From the NCBI GenBank assembly GCA_000721275.1, contig JOFO01000002.1, forward strand, positions 124,001 through 188,000: a stretch of 64,000 nucleotides of DNA, given 5' to 3'. Below, one piece after another: positions 16,003 through 25,100 of the stretch. Source of the stretch: Microtetraspora glauca (GTDB lineage Bacteria > Actinomycetota > Actinomycetes > Streptomycetales > Streptomycetaceae). Position 1 is the first letter of the stretch, and each line of letters begins with the position of its first letter. The notes beneath the pieces are model-generated. The model saw only the letters and a program-made list of their open reading frames with translations, was not told the origin of the DNA and searched no databases. Made by a program: the position numbers and the translations under genes.

Positions 16003-16352
16003 GCGGTCACCTTGCCCTCGGCGGCCTCGGCGCGGGCGCGGGACGCCATGACGGCGGCGTCGGCCTCGCGCTTCAGCTTGCGGTCGGCGAAGAAGCCGCC
16101 GAAGGGCACGACGGAGAGCAGGAAGTAGACGGCCGCGGCGCCGAAGCTCCACTTGGTGCGGTTCCAGGCGTCCAGCCAGAAGAGCACGTACAGCACGAAG
16201 AGCACGCCGTGGACGGCGCCCATGACCGGCACCGCGTTGAAGTCCGTGGTCCGCTTTAGCACCGAGCAGACCAGCAGGAGCAGGAACGAGACGGCCTCGG
16301 GCGTGGAGACGAGCCGGAGACGGTGGAGGGAGGAAGCGGTCTTGATGTCCAC
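15999..16352 (-). CDS. DUF3817 membrane protein, second copy
   Basis: 117 aa from GTG 16352, chosen because GAAGAGGA lies just before it; the frame is open further upstream without a ribosome site. Three hydrophobic segments are present ([53 protein letters not shown]). The middle and last motifs ([21 protein letters not shown]) match the DUF3817 protein at 6558-6890. It overlaps the thiamine-binding gene and is divergent from the AIM24 operon. Confidence 0.85.
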   Translation of the reverse strand: MDIKTASSLHRLRLVSTPEAVSFLLLLVCSVLKRTTDFNAVPVMGAVHGVLFVLYVLFWLDAWNRTKWSFGAAAVYFLLSVVPFGGFFADRKLKREADAAVMASRARAEAAEGKVTA

Positions 16353-16453
16353 GGGGTCCTCTTCGGGAAGGGGCGGGCGATCTTGTGAATCGGCGCACAA
16401 GCGTCGGTCCATTGTGCACGGCGACTTTGCAGTCCCTTTAACCGGGTCCCCGC

Positions 16454-16459
16454 TACCTT
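16454..16459 (+). promoter_or_regulatory. -10 element of the AIM24 operon (leaderless)
   Basis: TACCTT lies 6 nt before the GTG at 16466, with no ribosome-binding site. The mRNA is probably leaderless. Confidence 0.4.
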
Positions 16460-16465
16460 CGGGCC

Positions 16466-17104
16466 GTGGCTACGTTCCGACTCCAAGGCAGCAAGGTGCT
16501 CGCCGTGACGATGACCGGCGACGCCGTCAAGGCGAAGAACGGCTCGATGGTCGCCTACGACGGGCAGATGGCGTTCAAGAAGATGAGCGGCGGCGGTGAG
16601 GGCCTGCGCGGCATGGTCACCCGTCGGCTGACCGGCGAACAGATGGAGGTGATGGAGGTCAGGGGCCAGGGGACCTGCTGGTTCGCCGACCGGGCCTCCG
16701 AGATCAACCTCGTCCAGCTGCACGGCGACAAGCTGTGGGTCGAGGCGAGCAACCTGCTCTGCGTGGACGCGGGGCTGCGCACCGGCACCACCTTCACCGG
16801 CATGCGCGGCGGCGCGACCGGCAACGGCCTCTTCACCACCACGGTGGAGGGCACCGGCCAGGCCGCGATCATGTCCGACGGCCCGGCGACGGTGCTGCGG
16901 GTGACCCCGCAGTACCCGCTGTCGGTCGACCCGGGCGCGTACGTCGCCCACCAGGGCAACCTCCAGCAGCACTTCCAGTCGGGCGTGACCTTCCGCACCC
17001 TGATCGGCGAGGGCGGCGGCGAGGCGTTCCAGATCCGCTTCGAGGGCGACGGACTGGTCTACGTGCAGCCCAGCGAGCGCAACACGATCGGAGGGGACGT
17101 CTAG
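16466..17104 (+). CDS. AIM24 family protein 1
   Basis: 212 aa. Belongs to the AIM24/TerD-unrelated beta-helix family: FRLQGSKVLAVTMTGDAVKA, KNGSMVAYDGQMAFKKMSGG, LTGEQMEVMEVRGQG, GLFTTTVEGTGQAAIMS, and GEAFQIRFEGDGLVYVQPSE. Glycines are evenly spaced, as expected for a trapezoid beta-solenoid. No signal peptide or membrane segment is visible, so it is probably cytoplasmic or membrane-peripheral. Family function is unknown in bacteria; the yeast homologue is a mitochondrial inner-membrane organiser. It is the first of three adjacent AIM24 genes whose ends overlap, implying a joint complex. Confidence 0.85.
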   Translation: MATFRLQGSKVLAVTMTGDAVKAKNGSMVAYDGQMAFKKMSGGGEGLRGMVTRRLTGEQMEVMEVRGQGTCWFADRASEINLVQLHGDKLWVEASNLLCVDAGLRTGTTFTGMRGGATGNGLFTTTVEGTGQAAIMSDGPATVLRVTPQYPLSVDPGAYVAHQGNLQQHFQSGVTFRTLIGEGGGEAFQIRFEGDGLVYVQPSERNTIGGDV

Positions 17105-17754
17105 TGCCGTTCCGTGAGGTCAACTCCAAGATGATCGAGGCGACCGTCGTCCCCGGGCAGCGCCTCTTCAGCCAGCGCGGCGCCATGCTCGCGTACCGCG
17201 GGGACGTCACGTTCACGCCGAACATCGCGGGCGGGCAGGGCGGCGTGATGTCGATGATCGGCCGCCGGGTGGCCGGCGAGGCGACGCCGCTGATGACGGT
17301 GGAGGGCAACGGCCTGGTGATGTTCGGGCACGGCGGCCACCACATCCAGGTGATCACGCTCTCCGGCGACACCCTGTACGTGGAGGCGGACCGGCTGCTC
17401 GCCTTCGACGGCACCCTGGAGCAGGGCACCATGTTCATGGGCTCGCAGGGCGGGGTGATGGGCCTGGTCCGCGGCCAGGTGACCGGCCAGGGCCTGTTCA
17501 CCACGACCCTCAAGGGGCACGGCTCGGTGGCGGTCATGGCGCACGGCGGGGTCATCGAGCTGCCGATCGCGCCCGGCCGCCCGGTGCACGTCGACCCGCA
17601 GGCGTACGTGGCCCACCACGGCGACGTGCGGAACAAGCTCTCGACGGCCCTGGGCTGGCGGGACATGGTGGGCCGCGGCTCGGGCGAGGCGTTCCAGCTG
17701 GAGCTGAGCGGCAGCGGCGCGGTGTACGTCCAGGCGTCGGAGGAGAAGCTGTGA
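17104..17754 (+). CDS. AIM24 family protein 2
   Basis: 216 aa. GTG 17104 shares one base with the preceding TAG stop and has GGAGGGG upstream. Motifs are QRLFSQRGAMLAYRGDVTF, MSMIGRRVAGEATPLMTVEG, GLFTTTLKGHGSVAVMAHGG, PVHVDPQAYVAHHGDV and GEAFQLELSGSGAVYVQASE. It parallels the first protein (VDP-AYVAH, GEAFQ, G-VYVQ-SE) but has diverged, so this is an old duplication. It is soluble by sequence. Translation is coupled to both neighbours. Confidence 0.85.
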   Translation: MPFREVNSKMIEATVVPGQRLFSQRGAMLAYRGDVTFTPNIAGGQGGVMSMIGRRVAGEATPLMTVEGNGLVMFGHGGHHIQVITLSGDTLYVEADRLLAFDGTLEQGTMFMGSQGGVMGLVRGQVTGQGLFTTTLKGHGSVAVMAHGGVIELPIAPGRPVHVDPQAYVAHHGDVRNKLSTALGWRDMVGRGSGEAFQLELSGSGAVYVQASEEKL

Positions 17755-18536
17755 GCACCCCTGTCATCCACGATCCGCACACCCTGCCGTCGGACGACAA
17801 CGTCAACGCGTACACGTTCTGTGTGGAGCTCAAGGGCAGCCCCTGGTTCCTCCAGAAGGGCAAGATGATCGCCTACTACGGGCGGATCGAGTTCAACGGG
17901 ATCGGGCACGGCCGGCTCGACCGGCTGGTGCGGACCGCCTTCCACTCGCCGCTGCACGCGAGCGACTGGGTGGTGGCCGAGGGCACCGGGAAGATGCTGC
18001 TCGCGGACCGGGCCTTCGACGTGAACTCGTACGACCTGGACGAGGGCAACCTGACGATCCGGTCCGGGAACCTGCTGGCCTACCAGCCGACGCTGGCGCT
18101 GAAGCAGTCGATCGTGCCGGGGTTCGTGACGCTGATCGGCACCGGGAAGTTCGTGGCCGCGTCGAACGGGCCGGTGGTCTTCATGGAGCCGCCGCTGCGC
18201 GTGGACCCGCAGGCGCTGGTCGGCTGGGCGGACTGCCCCTCCCCCTGCCATCATTACGACCACGCCTATCTGACGGGCGTGATGGGCGGCGTACGGGCCC
18301 TGACCGGCATCGGCGGCTCCTCCGGCGAGGAGCACCAGTTCGAGTTCGTCGGCGCGGGCACGGTGCTGCTCCAGTCGACGGAGCTGCTGATGGCGGAGCG
18401 CGCGACCGGCGGGCCGCCGGCCCAGGCCGGGGTGCCGGGCGGGCACGGGGCGCACGGTTCCGGCCAGGCGGCGCAGGGTGCGGTACCGCGCCTTCCCGGC
18501 CAGCTCGGGGACCTGCAGCGGCGCTTCGGGCTGTGA
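17751..18536 (+). CDS. AIM24 family protein 3
   Basis: 261 aa from GTG 17751 (GTGA overlap with the previous stop). It has the AIM24 core (FLQKGKMIAYYGRIEF, GTGKMLLADRAFDVNSYDLD, RSGNLLAYQPTLALKQSIVP, VFMEPPLRVDPQALVGWADC) and ends with GEEHQFEFVGAGTVLLQSTE. About 45 extra residues follow, Gly/Ala/Gln-rich (AQAGVPGGHGAHGSGQAAQG), likely disordered. A small CPSPCHHYDH cluster at ~160-170 could bind a metal; this is speculation. It completes the three-gene AIM24 operon. Confidence 0.83.
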   Translation: MSTPVIHDPHTLPSDDNVNAYTFCVELKGSPWFLQKGKMIAYYGRIEFNGIGHGRLDRLVRTAFHSPLHASDWVVAEGTGKMLLADRAFDVNSYDLDEGNLTIRSGNLLAYQPTLALKQSIVPGFVTLIGTGKFVAASNGPVVFMEPPLRVDPQALVGWADCPSPCHHYDHAYLTGVMGGVRALTGIGGSSGEEHQFEFVGAGTVLLQSTELLMAERATGGPPAQAGVPGGHGAHGSGQAAQGAVPRLPGQLGDLQRRFGL

Positions 18537-18627
18537 GCGGTAGTCTGCGGAGCGTGACGCATCGAACGGCCGCGCGGGGTGCGCGGACGGAACGGCGGGT
18601 GCCGAGCGTCACCCCGCAGATTTCGTC

Positions 18628-18640
18628 AAGTATTCAACTT
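18628..18640. promoter_or_regulatory. Inverted repeat AAGT-N5-ACTT upstream of MarR gene
   Basis: A short inverted repeat in an AT-rich stretch 20-32 bp before the ATG of the MarR gene. An imperfect TTCAACTT/AGGTAGAA symmetry overlaps it. It is a plausible autoregulatory site for the MarR protein. Confidence 0.35.
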
Positions 18641-18659
18641 CTTAGGTAGAATCCACTCT

Positions 18660-19136
18660 ATGGACACCGAGACGGCCACTCCCTGGCTCACCGACGCCGA
18701 GCAGTGCGCGTGGCGCACCTTCCTCGACGTCCAGAGAATGCTGACGCACCAGCTGGAGCGGGACCTCCAGCCCTTCGGCCTGACCATGAACGACTACGAG
18801 ATCCTCGTCAACCTCTCGGAGTCCGCCGACCGCCGGCTCCGGATGAGCGACCTGGCGGCGGCCACCCTCCAGTCCAAGAGCCGCCTCTCCCACCAGATCA
18901 CCCGGATGGAGAACGCCGGCCTGGTCGAGCGGGTGAACTGCGAGTCCGACCGGCGCGGCCTCTACGCGGTCCTCACCGACCACGGCATGGAGACCATGCG
19001 CAAGGTCGCCCCGCACCACGTGGAGTCGGTCCGCGACCACTTCATCGACCGGCTCACCCCGGAGGCGCTCGGCGACCTCCACGAGTCGCTGAAGCCGGTC
19101 GCCGAGCGGCTGCGCGGCAAGCGCGGCAAGCCGTGA
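18660..19136 (+). CDS. MarR family transcriptional regulator
   Basis: 158 aa from ATG 18660 (MDTETATPWLTDAEQCAWRT). The winged helix covers ~45-110: FGLTMNDYEILVNLSES, RMSDLAAATLQSKSRLSHQITRMENAGLV, and the wing NCESDRRGLYAVLTDHG. The N-terminal W-L-x-x-x-E-Q-x-A-W-R motif is common in the Streptomyces MarR group related to OhrR-like and multidrug regulators. There is no Cys in the sensor position near the N-terminus typical of OhrR, though Cys15 and Cys98 exist. Targets are unknown; self-regulation is likely. Confidence 0.87.
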   Translation: MDTETATPWLTDAEQCAWRTFLDVQRMLTHQLERDLQPFGLTMNDYEILVNLSESADRRLRMSDLAAATLQSKSRLSHQITRMENAGLVERVNCESDRRGLYAVLTDHGMETMRKVAPHHVESVRDHFIDRLTPEALGDLHESLKPVAERLRGKRGKP

Positions 19137-19153
19137 CCTGACAGATGTGCGGA

Positions 19154-19186
19154 AGAAGGGCCTCCCCGGCGCGGGGAGGCCCTTCT
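19154..19186. terminator. Bidirectional terminator between MarR gene and meaB
   Basis: Perfect 14-bp stem (19154-19167 with 19173-19186) and a GGCGC loop between two convergent genes. Confidence 0.8.
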
Positions 19187-19202
19187 CTCGTCGTTCGGGC
19201 GC

Positions 19203-20159
19203 TCAGCTGCCCGTCAGGCTCGCCAGGAGCTCGTCGGAGGCCGCGTACGGGTCGAGCGCGCCGGTCGCGATCCGCTCGGCCAGCGCGTCCAGCCGCCGGT
19301 CCCCGTGCAGGTCGCCGATCCGCTCCCGCAGTGCCGTGATGGTGATGGTCTCCACCTCGCGGGCCGCGCGCGCCTTCCGGCGCTCCGCGAGCACCCCGTG
19401 CTCCTCCATCCAGGCCCGGTGCTTCTCCAGCGCCTCCACGAGCTCGTCCACGCCCTCGGCGCGCGCCGCGACCGTCTTCACGATCGGCGGGCGCCAGTCG
19501 CCCGGGCCGCGGGCCTCGCCGAGGCCCAGCATGTGGTTGAGCTCGCGGGCGGTGGCGTCGGCGCCGTCCCGGTCCGCCTTGTTGACCACGTACACGTCGC
19601 CGATCTCCAGGATGCCCGCCTTCGCGGCCTGGATCCCGTCGCCCATGCCCGGGGCGAGCAGCACCACCGAGGTGTCGGCCTGCCCGGCGATCTCCACCTC
19701 GGACTGGCCGACGCCGACGGTCTCCACCAGGATCACCTCGCAGCCGGCCGCGTCCAGCACCCGGATGGCCTGCGGGGCGGCCCACGCCAGACCGCCCAGG
19801 TGCCCGCGGGTGGCCATCGAGCGGATGTAGACGCCGGGGTCGGAGGCGTGCTCCGACATGCGCACCCGGTCGCCGAGCAGCGCGCCGCCGCTGAACGGCG
19901 AGGACGGGTCGACGGCGAGCACGCCGACCCGCTTCCCCGCCTTGCGGTACGCGGTCACCAGCGCCGACGTCGACGTCGACTTGCCGACGCCGGGCGAGCC
20001 GGTCAGGCCCACCACGTAGGCGTTGCCGGTGAGCGGGGCCAGCGCCGCCATCACCTCGCGCAGCTGCGGGGACGCCCCCTCCACGAGCGAGATCAGCCGG
20101 GCCACGGCCCGTGGCCGGCCCTCCCGTGCCTGGGCGACGAGAGCGGGGACGTCCACCAT
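19203..20159 (-). CDS. meaB: MeaB G-protein chaperone of B12-dependent mutase
   Basis: 318 aa, start ATG with AGGAG 8 nt upstream. G-domain motifs are the Walker A GSPGVGKST (residues 54-62), VDPSSPFSGGALLGDRVRM (switch), ETVGVGQSE, and NKAD. MeaB/ArgK proteins load adenosylcobalamin onto, and protect, methylmalonyl-CoA or isobutyryl-CoA mutase. It is 24 nt downstream of a thiolase gene and near mce and icmA, supporting the B12 mutase role over the old ArgK (arginine transport kinase) name. The C-terminal dimerisation arm is present. Confidence 0.93.
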   Translation of the reverse strand: MVDVPALVAQAREGRPRAVARLISLVEGASPQLREVMAALAPLTGNAYVVGLTGSPGVGKSTSTSALVTAYRKAGKRVGVLAVDPSSPFSGGALLGDRVRMSEHASDPGVYIRSMATRGHLGGLAWAAPQAIRVLDAAGCEVILVETVGVGQSEVEIAGQADTSVVLLAPGMGDGIQAAKAGILEIGDVYVVNKADRDGADATARELNHMLGLGEARGPGDWRPPIVKTVAARAEGVDELVEALEKHRAWMEEHGVLAERRKARAAREVETITITALRERIGDLHGDRRLDALAERIATGALDPYAASDELLASLTGS

Positions 20160-20183
20160 GCTGCGTTCTCCTGTCAGAGGTGC

Positions 20184-21386
20184 TTACTTGCCGGTGACCT
20201 TGATGATCAGGGCGTCGCCCTGACCGCCGCCGCCGCACAGCGCCGCCGCGCCGACGCCGCCGCCGCGCCGCTTGAGCTCCAGGGCGAGGTGGAGCACCAC
20301 GCGGGCGCCGGACATGCCGATCGGGTGGCCGAGCGCGATGGCGCCGCCGTTGACGTTCACCTTTTCCGGGGACACGCCGAGGTCCTTCATGGACTGCACG
20401 GCGACCGCGGCGAAGGCCTCGTTGATCTCGATCAGGTCGAGGTCGTCGACGGTCAGGCCCTCCTTCTTCAGGGCGTGGTTGATCGCGTTGGACGGCTGCG
20501 ACTGGAGCGAGTTGTCCGGGCCGGCCACGTTGCCGTGGGCGCCGATCTCGGCGATCCACTCCAGGCCCAGCTCCTCCGCCTTGGCCTTGCTCATCACGAC
20601 CACGGCGGCGGCGCCGTCGGAGATCTGCGAGGACGAGCCGGCGGTGATCGTGCCGTCCTTGGCGAAGGCCGGGCGGAGCTTGCCGAGGGACTCGACGGTG
20701 GTCTCGGCGCGGACGCCCTCGTCGGTGGCGAAGACGACCGGGTCGCCCTTGCGCTGCGGGATCTCGACCGGGGTGATCTCGGCCTCGAAGACGCCGTTCT
20801 TCTGGGCGGCGGCGGCGCGCTGGTGCGAGAGGGCGGCGATCTCGTCCTGGGAGGCGCGGTCGATGCCGAGGCGGGTGTTGTGCTTCTCGGTGGACTCGCC
20901 CATCGCGATGTTCTCGAAGGCGTCCGTGAGGCCGTCGTACGCCATCGCGTCGAGCATCTCGATCGCGCCGTACTTGTAGCCCTCGCGGGACTTCGGCAGC
21001 AGGTGCGGGGCGTTGGTCATGGACTCCTGGCCGCCGGCCACGATGACATCGAACTCACCGGCGCGGATCAGCTGGTCGGCCAGCGCGATGGCGTCCAGGC
21101 CGGACAGGCACACCTTGTTGATGGTGAGCGCGGGGACGTTCATCGGGATGCCGGCCTTGACGGCGGCCTGGCGGGCGGGGATCTGCCCGGCGCCCGCCTG
21201 GAGCACCTGGCCCATGATCACGTACTGCACCTGGTCGCCGCCGATGCCGGCCCGGTCGAGGGCGGCCTTGATGGCGAAGCCGCCGAGGTCGGCGCCGGAG
21301 AAGGACTTGAGCGAACCGAGCAGGCGACCCATGGGCGTGCGGGCGCCCGCGACGATCACTGAGGTGGTACCGGTCGTTCCAGACAT
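20184..21386 (-). CDS. Acetyl-CoA C-acetyltransferase (thiolase)
   Basis: 400 aa from ATG 21386 ([20 protein letters not shown]). Thiolase signatures are the nucleophile Cys93 in [11 protein letters not shown], then [19 protein letters not shown] with the catalytic His, and the second Cys in [11 protein letters not shown]. Length and motifs fit biosynthetic or degradative acetoacetyl-CoA thiolases. The reaction is 2 acetyl-CoA to acetoacetyl-CoA, reversible. It is upstream of meaB in a two-gene operon and divergent from the methylmalonyl-CoA epimerase gene. A specificity for 2-methyl branched acyl-CoA is possible. Confidence 0.92.
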   Translation of the reverse strand: MSGTTGTTSVIVAGARTPMGRLLGSLKSFSGADLGGFAIKAALDRAGIGGDQVQYVIMGQVLQAGAGQIPARQAAVKAGIPMNVPALTINKVCLSGLDAIALADQLIRAGEFDVIVAGGQESMTNAPHLLPKSREGYKYGAIEMLDAMAYDGLTDAFENIAMGESTEKHNTRLGIDRASQDEIAALSHQRAAAAQKNGVFEAEITPVEIPQRKGDPVVFATDEGVRAETTVESLGKLRPAFAKDGTITAGSSSQISDGAAAVVVMSKAKAEELGLEWIAEIGAHGNVAGPDNSLQSQPSNAINHALKKEGLTVDDLDLIEINEAFAAVAVQSMKDLGVSPEKVNVNGGAIALGHPIGMSGARVVLHLALELKRRGGGVGAAALCGGGGQGDALIIKVTGK

Positions 21387-21458
21387 GAGGCACGGCCCCT
21401 TGGGATGAGGAGTGAACGAGGGTTTACCGCCAATGTACTGAGCGGTGCGGCGCGAGGT

Positions 21459-21474
21459 CACCGGCCTGCCGGTG
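21459..21474. promoter_or_regulatory. Inverted repeat CACCGGC-N2-GCCGGTG between thiolase and mce
   Basis: Perfect 7-2-7 repeat in the 137-bp divergent region, 50 bp before the mce start. Candidate shared operator; GC-rich so the chance expectation is not negligible. Confidence 0.35.
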
Positions 21475-21523
21475 TGACGGCGCGCACGTTGCGTAACCAC
21501 CCCGGCGGGGGTGCACTGGAGCC

Positions 21524-21976
21524 ATGCTGACGCGTATCGACCACATCGGGATCGCCTGCTTCGACCTGGACAGGACCGTCGAGTTCTACCGTGCCACGTA
21601 CGGCTTCGAGGTCTACCACTCCGAGGTCAACGAGGAGCAGGGCGTCCGCGAGGCCATGCTGAGGATCAACGGCACCGACGACGGCGGCGCCACCTACCTC
21701 CAGCTCCTGGAGCCGACCCGCGAGGACTCCGCGGTCGGCAAGTGGCTGGCGAAGAACGGCGAGGGCGTCCACCACATCGCCTTCGGCACGGCGAACGTGG
21801 ACGGCGACGCCGACGCCATCCGCTCCAAGGGCGTCCGGGTGCTGTACGACGAGCCGCGGATCGGCTCGATGGGCTCCCGGATCACCTTCCTGCACCCCAA
21901 GGACTGCCACGGCGTCCTGACCGAACTCGTCACCTCGGCACCGGCTTCCGCTGACCACTCCTCAGCGGAGCACTGA
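21524..21976 (+). CDS. mce: Methylmalonyl-CoA epimerase
   Basis: 150 aa. A vicinal-oxygen-chelate fold with the metal ligands in [13 protein letters not shown] (His7), YLQLLEP (Gln/Glu region), GVHHIAF (His) and HGVLTELV (Glu). It converts (2R)- and (2S)-methylmalonyl-CoA, feeding propionyl-CoA metabolism and polyketide extender supply. It diverges from the thiolase-meaB operon. GGAG is only 2-3 nt from the ATG, an unusually tight spacing. Confidence 0.92.
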   Translation: MLTRIDHIGIACFDLDRTVEFYRATYGFEVYHSEVNEEQGVREAMLRINGTDDGGATYLQLLEPTREDSAVGKWLAKNGEGVHHIAFGTANVDGDADAIRSKGVRVLYDEPRIGSMGSRITFLHPKDCHGVLTELVTSAPASADHSSAEH

Positions 21977-22148
21977 CCTCCGTATTCCGGGCCCGGTAGA
22001 GTGGGCGGCTCCGGGCCGGGGCCGGTCGGGGCCGCTTCGCGCGGCGCCGTAGTCGGGATGTCGGGGTCGTCCGATCTGCCACGATTCCCCGGGGGGCCGT
22101 TCTTCCAGTGAACGGTGCTCGTCGGAAAGTTGCGACCGGGTTGGGGTC

Positions 22149-22172
22149 TCCCCTGCTCGCAGAGCTCGGGGA
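22149..22172 (+). promoter_or_regulatory. Hairpin just upstream of scy covering its Shine-Dalgarno
   Basis: TCCCC (22149-22153) pairs with GGGGA (22168-22172), and CTC (22156-22158) with GAG (22162-22164). The right arm overlaps the only purine-rich sequence before the scy start. The segment resembles a small hairpin often seen between Streptomyces genes, so it may be a dispersed repeat. Confidence 0.45.
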
Positions 22173-22187
22173 AGGATGGACCGCGCA

Positions 22188-25100
22188 GTGCGGGGCTACG
22201 AACGCCAGGAGAGCCACCGAGCTGAAGACGACCATCTCTCGCGGTTCGAAGCCGAGATGGACCGGCTGAAGAAGGAGCGAGAGAAGGCCGTCCAGCACGC
22301 CGAGGACCTGGGCTACCAGGTCGAGGTCTTGCGTGCCAAGCTCCACGAGGCGCGGCGCACCATCGCGTCCCGGCCCGCCTACGACAGCGCCGACATCGGC
22401 TACCAGGCCGAGCAGTTGCTGCGGAACGCGCAGGCCCAGGCCGAACAGCTCCGCCAGGACGCCGAGCGCGAGCTGCGCGAGGCCCGGGCGCAGACCCAGC
22501 GGATCCTCCAGGAGCACGCCGAGCACCAGGCCCGGCTCCAGGCCGAGCTGCACAACGAGGCCGTCCAGCGCCGCCAGCAGCTCGACCAGGAGCTGAACGA
22601 GCGCCGCCAGACCGTCGAGGCGCACGTCAACGAGAACGTGGCCTGGGCCGAACAGCTCCGCGCCCGCACCGAGTCCCAGGCCCGCCGGCTGATGGAGGAG
22701 GCCCGCGCCGAGGCCGAGCAGTCGCTCGCCGCCGCCCGCGCCGAGGCCGCCCGGCTCACCGAGGAGACCGGCCGCCGCGTCGGCGCCGAGGCGGAGGCCG
22801 CCCGCGCCGAGGCCGAAGCGATTCTGCTGCGCGCCCGCAAGGACGCCGAGCGGCTGATGACGACCGCCTCCACGCAGGCCCAGGAGGCCACCGGCCACGC
22901 CGAGCAGCTGCGTACCGCCGCCGTCGCCGAGACCGACCAGGCCCGCCGCCAGGCCACCGAACTGTCCCGCGCCGCCGAGCAGCGGATGCAGGAGGCCGAC
23001 GAGCGGCTGCGGCAGGCCCGCGCCGAGGCCGACAAGACGCTCGCCGAGGCCAAGGACGCCGCCGCGAAGGCCCTCGCCTCCGCCGACTCCGTCAACGAGC
23101 AGCGCACCCGTACGGCCAAGTCCGAGATCGCCCGGCTGGTCGGCGAGGCCACCGAGAAGGCCGAGCAGCTGAAGGCCGAGGCCGAGGAGAAGCTGCGCGA
23201 GGCGACCGCGCACGCCGAGAAGGTCCTCGCCGAGGCCACCGAGAAGGCCCGCGCCACCGCGGCCGAGGACTCGGCGGCGGCGCTGGCCAAGGCCGCCCGC
23301 AGCGCCGAGGAGATCCTGACCAAGGCGTCCGAGGACGCCGCCGAGACCACCCGCAAGGCGTCCGAGGAGGCCGAGCGGATCCGCCGCGAGGCCGAGACCG
23401 AGGCCGACCGGCTGCGCTCGCGCGCCGAGGAGCAGGCCGACGAACTGCTCGGCTCCGCGAAGGACGACACCAAGGAGTACCGGGCCAAGACCGTCGAGCT
23501 CCAGGAGGAGGCCCGGCGGCTGCGCGGCGAGGCCGAGCAGCTGCGCGCCGAGGCCATCGCCGAGGGCGAGCGGATCCGCGGCGAGGCCCGCCGCGAGGCC
23601 GTCCAGCAGATCGAGGAGGCGGCGAAGACCGCCGAGGAGCTGCTGTCCAAGGCCCGGGGCGACGCCGACGAGCTGCGCGCCAGCGCCGGCGCGGAGAGCG
23701 AGAAGGTCAAGTCGGAGGCGATGGAGCGCGCCCAGACGCTCCGGGCCCAGGCCGAGGAGACCTTGGAGCGGACCCGCGCGGAGGCCGAGCGGCTGCGCGC
23801 GGAGGCCGAGGAGCACGCCGGGTCGGTACGGGAGGCGGCCGAGAAGGCCGCCGCCGAGCTGCGCGCGGACGCCGAGCGCGCCGCCGAGGCGCGGCGGGCC
23901 GAGGCCGCCGAGGAGCTGGCCCGGCTGCACGCCGACGCCGAGGCGAAGGTGGCGGCGGCCGGCCGGGAGCTGACCGACGCCCGCGCGGAGGGCGAGCGGA
24001 TCCGGCGCGAGGCCGCCGAGGAGACCGAGCGGCTGCGGACCGAGGGCGCCGAGCGGATCAGGGCGCTGCGCGAGCAGGCCGAGCAGGAGGCCGAACGGCT
24101 GCGGGCCGAGGCCGCCGCGGACGCGTCGGCGTCCCGCGCGGAGGCCGAGGCGACCGCGCAGCGGCTCACCTCCGAGGCGGAGACCGAGGCCGAGCGGCTG
24201 CGGTCGGAGGCCCAGGAGACCGCCGACCGGGTCCGCGCCGAGGCCGCCGCCGCGGCCGAGCGGGTCGCCGCCGAGGCGGCCGAGGCGCTGTCGGCCGCGC
24301 AGGAGGAGGCCGTCAGGCGCCGCCGGGAGGCCGAGGAGACGCTGGAGTCGGCCCGGTCCGAGGCCGGCCGGGAGCGGGAGCTCGCCCGCGAGCAGTCCGA
24401 GGAGCTGCTGGCCGCCGCCCGGAAGCGGGTGGAGGAGGCGCAGGCCGAGGCGCAGCGGCTGGTCGAGGAGGCGGACGCGCGGGCGACCGAGATGGTCGGC
24501 GCCGCCGAACAGACCGCGCAGGAGGTCCGGGACTCGGTCGCCGGGCTGCGCGAGCAGGCCGAGGAGGAGATCGCCGGGCTGCGCTCGGCCGCGGAGCACG
24601 CGGCGGAGCGGACCCGTACCGAGGCGCAGGAGGAGGCGGACCGGGTCCGCGCCGACGCGTACGAGGAGCGGGAGCGGGCGTCGGAGGACGCGGCCCGCAC
24701 GCGCGCGCGTGCCCAGGAGGAGTCCGAGGCGGCGAAGGCGCTGGCCGAGCGGACGGTCGGGGACGCGATCGCGGAGGCGGAGAAGCTGCGCGCGGACACC
24801 GCCGAGTACGCGCAGCGGGTGCGGACGGAGGCGACGGACGCGCTGGCGTCGGCCGAGCAGGACGCGGCCCGCACCCGGGCGGACGCCCGGGAGGACGCCA
24901 ACCGGATCCGTTCGGAGGCGGCCGAGAAGGCCGAGGGCGTGGTCGGCGAGGCGACGGCCGAGGCGGAGCGGATCGGCGCGGAGGCCGAGCGGGTCCTCGA
25001 CGAGGCCCGGCAGGCCGCCGACAAGCGCCGCCAGGACGCCGCCGAACAGGCCGACACCCTCGTCGGCGAGGCCACGGCCGAGGCCGAGCGGATCACCGCC

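Noticed and set aside
19203..20159. Naming the GTPase ArgK (arginine transport kinase)
   Set aside because: The G-domain and neighbours (thiolase, epimerase, mutase) fit MeaB; the transport kinase name is historical.
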